A stretch of 64,000 nt of DNA from NCBI RefSeq assembly GCF_007595705.1, contig NZ_NISY01000004.1:62001-126000 (forward strand). The letters run 5' to 3'. Within the stretch, counting starts at the first letter, position 1; each line of letters opens with the position of its first letter. The translations under genes were made by a program, and so were the position numbers. Positions 1 to 9,554 of the stretch are shown here, piece after piece. The notes beneath the pieces were generated by a model that had not been told where the DNA came from, did not search any database, and saw nothing but the letters and a program-made list of their open reading frames with translations. This DNA comes from Streptomyces sp. SAJ15. GTDB taxonomy: Bacteria; Actinomycetota; Actinomycetes; Streptomycetales; Streptomycetaceae.

Positions 1-828
1 CTCCTCGCGGCCGCCGCGCAGCACGGTGACGTCCTTCGCGCCCAGCTCCATCAGGGCGCGCAGGGCGGCGCCGGCGCGGCGCTTGGACCGGGCCTCCAGA
101 TAGCGGCCGACCAGGATGAGCGCGGTGACCCCGGCCGCCGCCTCCAGGTAGATCGAGGAGGACCCGTCGGAGCGGGAGACGGTGAGGTCGAAGCCGTGGT
201 TCATGCCGGGCATGCCCGCGTCGCCGAGGAACAGCGCCCAGAGCGACCAGCCGAGCGCGGCGAGGGTGCCCATCGAGATGAGGGTGTCCATGGTGGCCGC
301 GCCGTGTCGGGCGTTGGTCCAGGCGGCCTTGTGGAACGGATAGCCGCCCCAGGCCACGACGGGGGCGGCCAGGGTGAGGGACAGCCACTGCCAGTAGTCG
401 AACTGGAGCGCGGGGACCATCGCCAGTAGGACGACGGGCACCGAAAGGGCGACCGTGACGAGCATGCGCTCGCGCAGCTCGGCGAGGTCCTGGGCGCCGT
501 GCTCGACGGCCGCCTCCGCGGGCCCCTCCTCGGGGCTCGGCTGGGCCGCCTCGGGTCGCGCGGGGGGCGCGGGCTCCTCGGCGGTGTAGCCGGTCTTGAC
601 GACGGTCGCGATCAGATCGGCGACCTCGACGCCGGTGGGGAAGGTGACCTTGGCCTTCTCGGTGGCGAAGTTGACCGTGGCGGTGACGCCGTCCATCCGG
701 TTGAGCTTCTTCTCCACGCGCGCCGCGCAGGAGGCGCAGGTCATTCCGCCGATGGCGAGTTCGACCTGGCTGGTCGGCGGTTCCGCGACGGTGGGCTGAG
801 CCGTGGTTTCGGGGGCCGTGCTGGTCAT
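1..828 (-). CDS. copA: Copper-translocating P1B-type ATPase (partial, N-terminal 276 residues)
   Basis: The gene runs off the left edge; only its 5' part is present. From the ATG at 826-828 it encodes an N-terminal heavy-metal-associated domain with the metal site CASC at residues 31-34. Four hydrophobic segments follow (roughly residues 95-115, 120-140, 155-180 and 200-225), then the beginning of the actuator domain. This order is that of P1B ATPases, which export Cu(I) across the cytoplasmic membrane. It lies 86 bp downstream of the copZ-like chaperone gene on the same strand, so the two probably form a copper-resistance operon. The phosphorylation motif DKTGT would lie outside the window. 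Ag/Cu specificity is inferred from family and context. Confidence 0.93.
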   Translation of the reverse strand, partial: MTSTAPETTAQPTVAEPPTSQVELAIGGMTCASCAARVEKKLNRMDGVTATVNFATEKAKVTFPTGVEVADLIATVVKTGYTAEEPAPPARPEAAQPSPEEGPAEAAVEHGAQDLAELRERMLVTVALSVPVVLLAMVPALQFDYWQWLSLTLAAPVVAWGGYPFHKAAWTNARHGAATMDTLISMGTLAALGWSLWALFLGDAGMPGMNHGFDLTVSRSDGSSSIYLEAAAGVTALILVGRYLEARSKRRAGAALRALMELGAKDVTVLRGGREE

Positions 829-849
829 GGGGGTCTCCCGTGGGGTGGG

Positions 850-892
850 CCGGGTCGTGCGGCGGCTGTATGAGCAGGGCGGCACGACCCGG
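850..892 (-). terminator. Intercistronic hairpin between copZ and copA
   Basis: An 11-bp perfect stem, CCGGGTCGTGC at 850-860 pairing with 882-892, encloses a 21-nt loop. It sits between the copZ stop and the copA start. It could act as a partial terminator or RNA-stability element that gives more CopZ than CopA. This role is inference. Confidence 0.45.
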
Positions 893-914
893 CGGGGTGT
901 GGCTGCGGGGTCGC

Positions 915-1148
915 TCAGACCCGGCCGACGAGCTCGTAGCCGGCCTCGTCCACGGCGGCGCGGACGGCCTCCTCGTCCAGCGCGGCGGCCGAGACCACGG
1001 TGACCTCGCCGGTGGCGGCGACGGCCTTGACCGAGCTGACGCCGGCGATCGCGGAGATCTCCTCGGAGACAGCGCCCTCGCAGTGCCCGCAGGTCATTCC
1101 CGTCACCTTGAAGACGGTGGTCACGGCGGTGTTGGCCTCGGAGGTCAT
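915..1148 (-). CDS. copZ: Copper chaperone, HMA domain (CopZ-like)
   Basis: A 77-residue single heavy-metal-associated domain protein with the motif MTCGHC (Cys20 and Cys23) that binds Cu(I) in this family. It would carry copper in the cytoplasm to the ATPase encoded next downstream. The ATG at 1146-1148 gives the normal family length. A longer in-frame extension to 1223 lacks any domain character and would run towards the CsoR-like box, so I rejected it. Copper regulation is suggested by a perfect CsoR-type palindrome about 80 bp upstream. Confidence 0.92.
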   Translation of the reverse strand: MTSEANTAVTTVFKVTGMTCGHCEGAVSEEISAIAGVSSVKAVAATGEVTVVSAAALDEEAVRAAVDEAGYELVGRV

Positions 1149-1229
1149 GGTTGCTCCTGTAGGGGTGTGTATACGGCTGTTCGCGGGGAGGTCGGCGAGG
1201 TGCCGGTGGCTTCCCACATCCACAACTGT

Positions 1230-1246
1230 ATACCCCTAGGGGGTAT
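1230..1246 (-). promoter_or_regulatory. CsoR-type copper operator
   Basis: The sequence ATACCCCTAGGGGGTAT is a near-perfect dyad (ATACCCC-TAG-GGGGTAT). It matches the TACCC...GGGTA pattern known for CsoR copper repressors of actinobacteria. It lies upstream of copZ in the position of its promoter. No csoR gene is in the window. Confidence 0.75.
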
Positions 1247-1365
1247 CGCGCACCCCTTCTTCCGAGTCATGTCTTCGACATATGTTCGTGCGATCCGGCG
1301 CCGGTTCCGCGGGGCGCGGCCGGACCCACGCCGCCGCCCGCGCCGTCGCGCGCCCCGCGACGCGA

Positions 1366-1404
1366 AACGGGTCCCGCACCTCGTGGTGAGGTGCGGGACC
1401 CGTT
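1366..1404 (-). terminator. Strong inverted repeat after the small HTH gene
   Basis: A perfect 17-bp stem (1366-1382 with 1388-1404) and a 5-nt loop GTGGT lie directly downstream of the stop of the minus-strand HTH gene. On that strand the stem is followed by a short T run (GTTTCG). It probably ends that transcript and insulates copZ. Confidence 0.75.
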
Positions 1405-1428
1405 CGGGGGAGAGCGGCTCCGGCGTGG

Positions 1429-1629
1429 TCAGGGATCGCGGCGGGGGCGGTTGCCCGGGCGGCGGGTGACCCAGGCGCGGATGGTGTCGGCGAACCAGTA
1501 CGGCTTCCCGGCCTCCACCAGGTCCGGCGACGGCAGCAGTCCGTGCTTGCGGTACGAGCGCACGGTGTCGGGCCGCACGCCGATGTGCGCGGCGATCTCC
1601 TGGTACGACCAGAGTCTGCGGTCGGTCAT
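1429..1629 (-). CDS. Small helix-turn-helix DNA-binding protein (MerR/excisionase-type)
   Basis: A 66-residue protein with a single winged-HTH (HTH_17-like). The segment YQEIAAHIGVRPDTVRSYRK forms the helix-turn-helix, and PYWFADTIRAWV looks like the following wing and helix. Such stand-alone domains occur as excisionase-like or regulatory proteins in actinobacteria. No integrase, attachment site or other phage gene is nearby, so a recombination directionality role is not supported. A strong terminator follows. Target unknown. Confidence 0.75.
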   Translation of the reverse strand: MTDRRLWSYQEIAAHIGVRPDTVRSYRKHGLLPSPDLVEAGKPYWFADTIRAWVTRRPGNRPRRDP

Positions 1630-1925
1630 GTCTCGCGCCTTCCTTCAGGGCCGCGGCGGACGGCTCGGGGGAGAGTCGTCGGGGGTCGCCGCGGCGCGAC
1701 CGTTGGTCGTCACTCAGCGTGCCCGCTCCGCCTCGCGGCCCGGCCGGTGCGAGGCGGGTGTGGAAGGGCTGTGGCTCAAGGCGCACGGAAGTGTGACGTC
1801 TGTGACGGAAGGGTGACGCTCCGCGACGGCGTGGCGGGTTGCCGGGGACACCGGCCGCCCCCGTCCGGCCGGTGTCCCGCGCCGGCCGGGTGGCCCGGCC
1901 GGCGGCCTCGTCCGCGCGTCAGCGA
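1630..1925. other. Intergenic region with no recognised gene
   Basis: About 300 bp between the small HTH gene and the end of the inositol arm. The upstream region of the HTH gene lies here. Open frames exist on both strands, but they are composition artefacts without recognisable domains. I see no clear promoter or hairpin. Confidence 0.6.
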
Positions 1926-2984
1926 TCAGGGCGTGGGCGCGGCCGCCTCGGTCAGCGCGGCCATGCGCTCGGCCATCTCGCTCAGCCGCACCGGGCGGTG
2001 CTCCAGCCGGGAGAGCTCGCACGCCTCCGCGACCAGCAGCGCGTTCAGCGCCTGCTCGCCGGAGCACGGGTTGGGGGCGTCCCCGCGCGCCGCCGCGACG
2101 AACGCGGCCAGCTCGGCCCGGTAGGCGTCCTCGAACCGCTCCAGGAAGCCGGTCCAGGGCCGGGCCGGGGCGCCCGGCCCGCCCGGCTCGGCGGAGGTGA
2201 ACGGCGTCCGGGCGTCCAGCCCGACCACATGGCTGTCGCGCTCGCCGGAAAGCTCCATCCGCACGTCGTAGCCGGCGCCGTTGTAGCGGGTGGCGGTGGC
2301 CGTGACCAGGGTGTCGTCGTCCAGGGTGAGCAACGCGGCCGCGGTGTCCACATCACCCGCCTCGCGGAAGAAGGCGGCGCCCCCGTTGGCGCCGGTGGCG
2401 AAGACCTCCACCACCTCACGGCCGGTGAGCCAGCGCACCGCGTCGAAGTCGTGCACCAGGCAGTCCCGGATCAGCCCGCCGGAGTGCGGCAGGAACTCCG
2501 CGGGCGGCGGCGCCGCGTCCGAGGTGACGGCCCGGATGGTGTGCACCCGCCCCAGCTTCCCGGAGGCGTACGCCTCCTTCGCCGCCCGGTAGCCGGCGTC
2601 GAAGCGGCGCTGGAAGCCCATCTGGAGCAGCGTCCCGGCCGTCGCCACCTCGCGCAGCGCCCGCACCGTGCCCGCCAGATCCAGCGAGATGGGCTTCTCG
2701 CAGTAGGCGGGCAGCCCGGCGCGTGCCGCGCGGGTGATCAGGTCGGCGTGCGAGGCGGTGGCGGTGGCGATCGCCACCGCGTCGATGCCGGCGTCGAAGA
2801 CCGCGTCCACCGACTCCGCGGCCGTGACCCGGTCGCCGAAGCGGCCGTTCAGGGCGGCGGCGAGGGCGGCGGCCCGTCCGGGGTCCACATCGCCGATCAC
2901 CAGGTGGTCGACGCCGTCGGTGGCGGCGAGGGCGGCGGCGTGGAAGGAGCCGATGCGCCCCGCACCGAGAAATCCGATACGCAT
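1926..2984 (-). CDS. Gfo/Idh/MocA oxidoreductase, inositol 2-dehydrogenase-like
   Basis: 352 residues. The N-terminal Rossmann motif GAGRIG (about 7-12), the EKP motif in YCEKPIS, and the catalytic-type segment CLVHDFDAVRWL are all those of NAD-dependent inositol or sugar dehydrogenases. It would oxidise myo-inositol or an isomer to an inosose in the cytoplasm. It lies 34 bp downstream of a second Gfo/Idh gene and in the same arm as an IolE-like gene and an importer, which supports inositol catabolism. Two paralogues suggest activity on different inositol isomers (for example scyllo or chiro), but the sequence does not say which. ATG at 2982-2984. Confidence 0.85.
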   Translation of the reverse strand: MRIGFLGAGRIGSFHAAALAATDGVDHLVIGDVDPGRAAALAAALNGRFGDRVTAAESVDAVFDAGIDAVAIATATASHADLITRAARAGLPAYCEKPISLDLAGTVRALREVATAGTLLQMGFQRRFDAGYRAAKEAYASGKLGRVHTIRAVTSDAAPPPAEFLPHSGGLIRDCLVHDFDAVRWLTGREVVEVFATGANGGAAFFREAGDVDTAAALLTLDDDTLVTATATRYNGAGYDVRMELSGERDSHVVGLDARTPFTSAEPGGPGAPARPWTGFLERFEDAYRAELAAFVAAARGDAPNPCSGEQALNALLVAEACELSRLEHRPVRLSEMAERMAALTEAAAPTP

Positions 2985-3018
2985 GGGGTTCCTGTCTGCG
3001 TGGAGGGGGTGGAGGGGC

Positions 3019-4038
3019 TCAGCGGTAGAGGGCGGGGCGCTCGATCAGCTCGACGGCCACCCGCTCGCCGGTGGCCTGGGCGCGCACCCCGGCCTCGCAG
3101 ACGGCGGCCGCGGCGTAGCCGTCCCAGCAGCCGGGGCCCTCGACCTCGCCACGCCGGGTGGCGTTGACCCAGGTCTGCACCTGCCGGTCGTAGGCGTCCT
3201 CGAAGCGCTCCACGAAGCCGGGGGCGATCTCGCCGCCCCAGCGGCCGGCGCTGTTCACGAACACCCCGTGATCGTCGCCGATCCGGGCGGTGCCGCGCTC
3301 GCAGACCGCCTCGCAGCTCACCTGGTAGCCGAAGCCGCAGTTGAGGAAGAGTTCGGTGTCGACGAGCTGCCCGGCGGCGGTCTCGAAGAGCGCGAACTGC
3401 GGGTCGTTCAGCCCCTTTGGGGCGTGCGCGGTGGCGGTCGGGCGCACCATCCGCACCGAGGTGATCTCGGTGTCCAGCAGCCAGCGGGTCACGTCGATCT
3501 CGTGGACCAGGGAGTCGTTGACGACCATCGCGTCGCTGAAGCCGGGCGGGGTGTCGGCGTTGCGGTGCTTGTTGTGGAGCATCAGCGTGCGGCCGTAGGC
3601 CCCGGCGTCCAGCAGTCGCTTGAGCCGCGCGTAGTCGGCGTCGTAGCGACGCATGAAGCCGACCTGCACCCGGCGGTGGCCCAGCCGCTGCTCGGCCTCC
3701 AGCACCCGCAGCGCGGAGGCGGCGTCCGGGGTGAGCGGCTTCTCGCAGAGCACCGGCAGGTCGTGCCGGAAGGCGGCCAGCAGCGCGGCCTCGTGGGCCG
3801 GCCCCGGGCTGGCGATCAGCACGGCGTCTACCTCGGGGGCGGCCATCGCGGCCTCCGGGTCGGTGTGGGCCGTGCAGCCCTCGATGGAGTCGGCGAGGGC
3901 CTTCACCCGTTCCGCGTCGATGTCCACGACGGCCGCGACGCGGGCGCCGCTGATGACGTCGTTGATGCGGCGCACGTGGTCGGCGCCCATGCGGCCGGTG
4001 CCGATGACGGCGACGCCGAGGATTCCCTGTCGGCTCAT
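3019..4038 (-). CDS. iolG: Gfo/Idh/MocA oxidoreductase, inositol 2-dehydrogenase-like (IolG-type)
   Basis: 339 residues with the dinucleotide motif [11 protein letters not shown] near the N terminus, CEKPLT, and [13 protein letters not shown] carrying the expected Asp and His of the catalytic site. All key residues of the family are present. It belongs to a minus-strand arm with its paralogue 34 bp downstream and an IolE-like isomerase upstream. It is the better candidate for the main myo-inositol dehydrogenase, because its sequence lacks the extensions of the neighbour. That choice is inference. Confidence 0.85.
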   Translation of the reverse strand: MSRQGILGVAVIGTGRMGADHVRRINDVISGARVAAVVDIDAERVKALADSIEGCTAHTDPEAAMAAPEVDAVLIASPGPAHEAALLAAFRHDLPVLCEKPLTPDAASALRVLEAEQRLGHRRVQVGFMRRYDADYARLKRLLDAGAYGRTLMLHNKHRNADTPPGFSDAMVVNDSLVHEIDVTRWLLDTEITSVRMVRPTATAHAPKGLNDPQFALFETAAGQLVDTELFLNCGFGYQVSCEAVCERGTARIGDDHGVFVNSAGRWGGEIAPGFVERFEDAYDRQVQTWVNATRRGEVEGPGCWDGYAAAAVCEAGVRAQATGERVAVELIERPALYR

Positions 4039-4119
4039 CTGGGTCTCTCCTTGCTCCGCGCCGGGGGTCGGTCGGTGCGGAAGTAGCGCTGTACGGGTTC
4101 GCTCGGGGCGGCGGCCGGG

Positions 4120-5043
4120 TCAGGCGCCGCAGCCGCGCAGGAAGCGGCGGGTGCGCTGGGCGATCGGGAAGGGCTGGTCGGGCGGGCAGGGGTACATGTC
4201 CTGCTCGACGATGGCGAACAGGTCCACGCCGAGGTTCTGCGCCGCGGCCAGCACCGGCTCCAGCGCGGGCACGCCCTTCGGCGGCTCGCACATCACGCCC
4301 TGCCGCACCGCGGGCCCGAACGGCGTGCCGTCGGCGACGACGCCGGCGAGGATCTCCGGGTCGACCTGCTTGAGGTGCAGATAGCCGATGCGCTCGCCGT
4401 AGGTCTCGATCAGCTTGACGCTGTCGCCGCCGCAGTAGGCGTAGTGGCCGGTGTCCAGGCAGAGGTTGACCAGGTCGGAGTCGGTCGCGTCGAGAAAGCG
4501 CTCGACGTGCTCCTCGGTGTCGATGTGGGTGTCGGCGTGCGGGTGCACCACGATGTCCAGCCCGAAGCGCTCGCGCACCTCGCGGCCCAGCCGCTCCATG
4601 CCGCTCGCCAGGTGCTTCCACTGCTCCACGGTGAGCTCGGGGCTCTCCAGGATCTCGGCGGTCTTGTCGTCCCGCCAGAAGGAGGGGATGACGACGAGGT
4701 GCCTGGCGTCCATGGCCTGGGTGAGCTCGGCGACCTCCGAGACGTGGGCCCAGGTCTTGTCCCAGACCTCCGGGCCGTGGTGCAGCGAGGTGAAGATCGT
4801 GCCGGCCGAGACCTGGAGCCGGCGGCGGGCCAGCTCGCGGCGGAGATGGGCCGGGTCGGTGGGCAGGTAGCCGTACGGCCCCAGCTCGATCCACGCGTAG
4901 CCCGCCTCGGCGACCTCGTCCAGGAAGCGCTGCCAGGGGACCTGCTGCGGGTCGTCGGGGAACCACACCCCCCAGGAGTCGGGGGCCGAGCCGACCCGGA
5001 TGCGGTCCAGCGCGGGGGTGGGGGCGGAGGTGGGGGCTGTCAT
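4120..5043 (-). CDS. Sugar phosphate isomerase/epimerase, IolE-like inosose dehydratase
   Basis: 307 residues from the ATG at 5041-5043; an upstream in-frame start at 5061 would overlap the GAGAGGAG ribosome site, so I rejected it. The opening APDSWGVWFPDD and the TIM-barrel metal-site segments WIELGPYGYLP, LCLDTGHYAY, LHLKQVDP and VEQDMYP are those of xylose-isomerase-like proteins of inositol loci. The likely step is dehydration of 2-keto-myo-inositol or isomerisation of an inosose. It is co-oriented with two dehydrogenases and an ABC importer. Confidence 0.82.
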   Translation of the reverse strand: MTAPTSAPTPALDRIRVGSAPDSWGVWFPDDPQQVPWQRFLDEVAEAGYAWIELGPYGYLPTDPAHLRRELARRRLQVSAGTIFTSLHHGPEVWDKTWAHVSEVAELTQAMDARHLVVIPSFWRDDKTAEILESPELTVEQWKHLASGMERLGREVRERFGLDIVVHPHADTHIDTEEHVERFLDATDSDLVNLCLDTGHYAYCGGDSVKLIETYGERIGYLHLKQVDPEILAGVVADGTPFGPAVRQGVMCEPPKGVPALEPVLAAAQNLGVDLFAIVEQDMYPCPPDQPFPIAQRTRRFLRGCGA

Positions 5044-5200
5044 GGCTGGGGCTCCTCTCACCGGTCGACGGTGACCGGGGATGACCGGAGAAGACGGGCG
5101 CTCTCTGCGGCAGCTTCACCGGCCGGGTGGGCGGCCGTCAAGGGCAGGTCAGGACATACGGACGTCAGGTCAGATGGTGGGCGGGGGCGCGGGGCGCCCG

Positions 5201-6073
<873 letters not shown>

Positions 6074-6078
6074 GGCGA

Positions 6079-7152
6079 TCACTTCCTGGTGGCCTGGCGG
6101 CGCACCCACAGGTTGACGAGCGTCGCGACCAGCAGCATCACGCCGAGGAAGAACTTGAACCAGTCGGGGTTCCAGTTGGCGTAGACGATGCCCTGGTTGA
6201 CCATGCCGAAGATGAACGCGCCGATGACCGCGCCGATCGCGGAGCCGTAGCCGCCGGTCAGCAGGCAGCCGCCGATCACCGCGGCGATGATGTACAGGAA
6301 CTCGTTGCCGACGCCCTCGCCGGCCTGCACGGTGTTGTACTCGAAGAGCAGGTGCATGCCGACGAACCAGCCGGCGAAGCCCACCATCATGAAGAGCGCG
6401 ATCTTGGTGAAGGTCACCGGGACGCCGACGGCCCGCGCGGAGTCCTGGGAGCCGCCCACGGCGAAGATCCAGTTTCCGAAGCGGGTGCGCAGCAGCACCC
6501 AGGTGGCCAGGGCCGCGAAGAGCAGCCACCACAGCACGGTGATCTTCACATCGACGCCGCCGAGGGAGATCTCCGAGGAGAAGATCTGCTTGGCCGAGTC
6601 GAAGCCGTCCATGTCGTTGATGGTGTCGGTGGCGACGTTGCCGGTGAGCAGCTTGGTGATGGCCAGGTTCAGGCCCTGGAGCATCAGGAAGCTGGCGAGG
6701 GTGACCAGGAAGCTCGGCAGCCCGGTCCTGACCAGCAGGATGCCGTTGATCGCGCCGACCGCGAGCGAGACCAGCAGGGCGGCGGCGATCCCCACCCAGA
6801 CGTTCGCGGTGAGCTGGAAGCTGACCATGCTGGCGGTCAGCGCGGAGGCGGTGACCCCCACGCCGGCCGACAGGTCGAACTCGCCGCCGATCATCAGCAG
6901 CGACACGGCCAGCGCCATGATGCCCATGGTGGAGGCCTGGTAGAGCACGGTGGCGAAGGAGTCGGCCTGCCGGAAGGAGGGCGCCACGACGAAGAAGAAG
7001 GCGTAGACGCCGACGGCGGCGACCAGCGCGCCGATCTCGGGGCGGGCCAGCAGGCGGCGTATCAGCGAGCGGTCGGCGGTGCGCCGTTCGGGGCGGGCGG
7101 CCGGGGCCTCGGGCGGCGTGGCGGTGGCCGCCGGTGCGGCAGTCTGCGTCAT
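6079..7152 (-). CDS. Sugar ABC transporter permease (inositol importer)
   Basis: 357 residues. A charged N-terminal stretch of about 40 residues is followed by eight to ten hydrophobic helices, typical of RbsC/BPD_transp_2 permeases. It forms the membrane channel with the ATPase encoded 5 bp downstream and receives substrate from the lipoprotein encoded 7 bp upstream. The tight spacing of the three genes indicates one transcript. Substrate inferred from the surrounding iol genes. Confidence 0.9.
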   Translation of the reverse strand: MTQTAAPAATATPPEAPAARPERRTADRSLIRRLLARPEIGALVAAVGVYAFFFVVAPSFRQADSFATVLYQASTMGIMALAVSLLMIGGEFDLSAGVGVTASALTASMVSFQLTANVWVGIAAALLVSLAVGAINGILLVRTGLPSFLVTLASFLMLQGLNLAITKLLTGNVATDTINDMDGFDSAKQIFSSEISLGGVDVKITVLWWLLFAALATWVLLRTRFGNWIFAVGGSQDSARAVGVPVTFTKIALFMMVGFAGWFVGMHLLFEYNTVQAGEGVGNEFLYIIAAVIGGCLLTGGYGSAIGAVIGAFIFGMVNQGIVYANWNPDWFKFFLGVMLLVATLVNLWVRRQATRK

Positions 7153-7159
7153 GGCGGGG

Positions 7160-8173
7160 TCACCTCGTGCCCTTCGTGGCGAACTTCTCGATCTCGCTCA
7201 CGTTGTCCTTGTCGACGAAGGCCGGGCCGGTCAGCACCGGCTCCTCGCCGCCGCCGCTGAAGTTGCCGTTGTTCTCGTAGAGCCACAGCGCGTCGACGGC
7301 CAGGTAGCCCTGGAGGTAGGGCTGCTGGTCGACGGCGAGCTCCACGTCCCCGTCCTCGACCGCGGCCACCAGCTCCTTGTTGAGGTCGAAGGTGGCGACC
7401 TTGGCGTCGGCCTTGGCGTCGTCGACCGACCGCACCGCGGTCAGCGCGAAGGGGGCGCCCAGCGTGACGACGTGGTCGATGCCGTCGTCCTGCTTGAGCT
7501 TGGCGGTGATGGTCGACTTCACGGAGGGCATGTCGGTGCCGTTGACGTAGAGGATGTCGGTGTCGCCGTCGAAGGTCTCCTTCACACCGCCGCAGCGGTC
7601 CTCCAGGCCGACGTTGCCCTGCTCGTGGATCACGCAGAGGGTGTGCTCGGCGCCCATGGAGTTGAGCCGCTTGCCGAGCGCCTCGCCGGCGATGGACTCG
7701 TCCTGGCCGAAGAACTCCAGCAGGCCCTGGTCCTTCCACTCGCCGAGGCCGGAGTTGAGCCCGGCGACCGGGATGCCGGCCTTGCGGGCCTTGGCGATCG
7801 CGCCCTTCATCGCGTCGGGCTTGGCGAGCGTGACGACGATGCCGTCGACCTTCTGGTCCACCGCGTTCTGCACGAGGTTGGCCTGGTTGGCGCCGTTGGG
7901 GTCGCTGGAGTACACCAGCTCCACGTTGTCCTTGGCCGCGGCGGTCTTGGCGCCCTTGCGCACGACGTCCCAGAAGGTGTCGCCCGGTGCCGCGTGCGTG
8001 ATCATCGCGATCTTCATCCGGGGGGTGTTCGCCTTGCCGGCGGAGATGTCGTCGGCGGCGTCCTGGGCCTTCTTCCCGCCCTGACTGCTGCAGCCCGCCG
8101 CGAGGAGCAGGCCCACGGCGGTCGTCGCGGCGATGGCGGCCGCCCTGCGGTTTCTGGTGATCTTGAGGTCCAT
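7160..8173 (-). CDS. Sugar ABC transporter substrate-binding lipoprotein (inositol importer)
   Basis: 337 residues from the ATG at 8171-8173. A GTG four codons upstream abuts the GAGAG ribosome site, leaving no spacing, so the ATG is preferred. The N terminus is a lipoprotein signal with lipobox LLAAGC (Cys28). The rest is a Peripla_BP_4 ribose-binding-type fold that ends in the C-terminal lobe. It captures substrate outside the membrane. As first gene of the minus arm it is transcribed directly from the divergent control region. Confidence 0.9.
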   Translation of the reverse strand: MDLKITRNRRAAAIAATTAVGLLLAAGCSSQGGKKAQDAADDISAGKANTPRMKIAMITHAAPGDTFWDVVRKGAKTAAAKDNVELVYSSDPNGANQANLVQNAVDQKVDGIVVTLAKPDAMKGAIAKARKAGIPVAGLNSGLGEWKDQGLLEFFGQDESIAGEALGKRLNSMGAEHTLCVIHEQGNVGLEDRCGGVKETFDGDTDILYVNGTDMPSVKSTITAKLKQDDGIDHVVTLGAPFALTAVRSVDDAKADAKVATFDLNKELVAAVEDGDVELAVDQQPYLQGYLAVDALWLYENNGNFSGGGEEPVLTGPAFVDKDNVSEIEKFATKGTR

Positions 8174-8342
8174 CTGGCCTTGCACCTCTCAAACGTGATC
8201 CGGAGCGAGGTCCGGGAGTTCCGGAGCGGCGTCCGGGCGTGATCCGGGGGACATCCGGCGTGCTCCGGGGGGCGTTGACCCCGGTGAACACGGCCGTTGC
8301 AGAACGGGAGCCAACTCCCTGGGGACATGTACTGTCAAGACT

Positions 8343-8354
8343 TTGTCATGACAA
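8343..8354. promoter_or_regulatory. Perfect palindrome TTGTCATGACAA, candidate iol regulator operator
   Basis: TTGTCATGACAA is a perfect 12-bp dyad with TTGT/ACAA ends, the form bound by many GntR-family repressors. Its minus-strand half TTGTCA could also serve as a -35 for the importer arm, with TACATG 17 bp downstream. A repressor bound here would block that arm. Confidence 0.55.
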
Positions 8355-8433
8355 CATTTCATCCGGACGTAACGACCCGATAACGCGCCCAGATGCATCT
8401 GGGGTCTAGACGTCAGAATGTAAGGACAAATTC

Positions 8434-8463
8434 TTGACAGTGGGTGGCGAGTCCCTCTAGACC
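8434..8463 (+). promoter_or_regulatory. Candidate promoter of the iolC arm
   Basis: A consensus -35 TTGACA at 8434-8439 is followed after 18 bp by TAGACC at 8458-8463, a plausible actinobacterial -10. The iolC start is about 40 bp further downstream. Confidence 0.5.
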
Positions 8464-8501
8464 TGAGTCTGGAAGTGCCGGGATCCCGCGAAGGGGCACG
8501 C

Positions 8502-9461
8502 ATGAGTGAGCCGTTTGACCTGATCACGATGGGCCGGATCGGAGTGGACATCTATCCGCTCCAGACCGGCGTTCCGCTGCCGCAGGTCGAGACGTTCGGG
8601 AAGTTCCTGGGCGGCTCGGCCACCAATGTGGCGGTGGCCGCCGCCCGCCTCGGTCGCCGCGCCGCGGTCGTCAGCCGCACCGGGGCGGACCCGTTCGGCA
8701 GCTACGTCCACCAGGCGCTGCGCGAGTTCGGCGTGGACGACCGCTGGGTGACGCCGGTCGCCGAGTACCCCACCCCGGTCACCTTCTGCGAGATCTTCCC
8801 GCCCGACGACTTCCCGCTCTACTTCTACCGCCGGCCCAAGGCCCCCGACCTGGAGATCCACCCCGGTGAGCTGGACCTCGACGCGCTCCGGGACGCCCGC
8901 ATCTTCTGGATGACCGGCACCGGGCTCTGCGAGGAGCCCAGCCGCACCGCCACCCTGACCGCCCTGGAGGCCCGGACCGAGGCCGGCGTCGCCACCGTCT
9001 TCGACCTCGACTGGCGGCCCGTGTTCTGGGCCGAGGACACCGGACCGGAGCAGGCCCGCGCCCTCTACGCCCGGGCGCTGCGACACGCCACCGTCGCCGT
9101 CGGCAACCTCGACGAGTGCGAGATCGCCACCGGTGTACGGGAGCCCGAGGCATGCGCCCAGGCGCTGCTGGACGCGGGGGTGGAGCTCGCCGTCGTCAAA
9201 CAGGGCCCCAAGGGCGTGCTCGCGGTGCACCGCGACGGCACCGTCGCCGAGGTCCCCCCGGTCCCCGTCGAGGTCGTCAACGGGCTCGGCGCCGGCGACG
9301 CGTTCGGCGGCTCGCTCTGCCACGGCCTGCTCGCCGGCTGGGAGCTGGAGCGGACCATGCGCCACGCCAACGCCGCCGGGGCCATCGTCGCCTCCCGCCT
9401 GGCCTGCTCCTCCGCGATGCCCACCGAGGCCGAGGTCGAGGCCCTCCTGGCGGGTGGCTGA
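8502..9461 (+). CDS. iolC: 5-dehydro-2-deoxygluconokinase (PfkB family)
   Basis: 319 residues from the ATG at 8502, which has the ribosome site AAGGGG at the right distance; a GTG at 8475 is less likely. The PfkB fold is shown by the N-terminal FLGGSATNVAVAAARLG and the C-terminal GLGAGDAFGGSL with the catalytic Asp. FDLDWRP is typical of IolC. It phosphorylates 5-dehydro-2-deoxy-D-gluconate in the inositol pathway. First gene of the plus arm. Confidence 0.92.
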   Translation: MSEPFDLITMGRIGVDIYPLQTGVPLPQVETFGKFLGGSATNVAVAAARLGRRAAVVSRTGADPFGSYVHQALREFGVDDRWVTPVAEYPTPVTFCEIFPPDDFPLYFYRRPKAPDLEIHPGELDLDALRDARIFWMTGTGLCEEPSRTATLTALEARTEAGVATVFDLDWRPVFWAEDTGPEQARALYARALRHATVAVGNLDECEIATGVREPEACAQALLDAGVELAVVKQGPKGVLAVHRDGTVAEVPPVPVEVVNGLGAGDAFGGSLCHGLLAGWELERTMRHANAAGAIVASRLACSSAMPTEAEVEALLAGG

Positions 9462-9554
9462 CGCCGCGGCGGCCCGGCCGCCCGGGCGGGGCGCGCCGCG
9501 CTCGGCCCGCCCCCTCCCGTACCCCTGTCCCATCGCGAAGGCGAGGAGCCTCCC

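Larger units (their letters stand above)
8174..8501. promoter_or_regulatory. Divergent inositol-locus control region
   Basis: 328 bp without a gene, between the importer arm and iolC. It is clearly more A/T-rich than its surroundings between about 8330 and 8440. It holds a 12-bp perfect palindrome (8343-8354) and an inverted pair of TGTCAAGA (8333-8340) and TCTTGACA (8432-8439). Both arms must be promoted from here. A regulator of the iol type is not encoded in the window. Confidence 0.8.

Noticed and set aside
1429..1629. Excisionase of an integrated element
   Set aside because: The small HTH fits, but there is no integrase, tRNA-derived attachment site or other element gene nearby.
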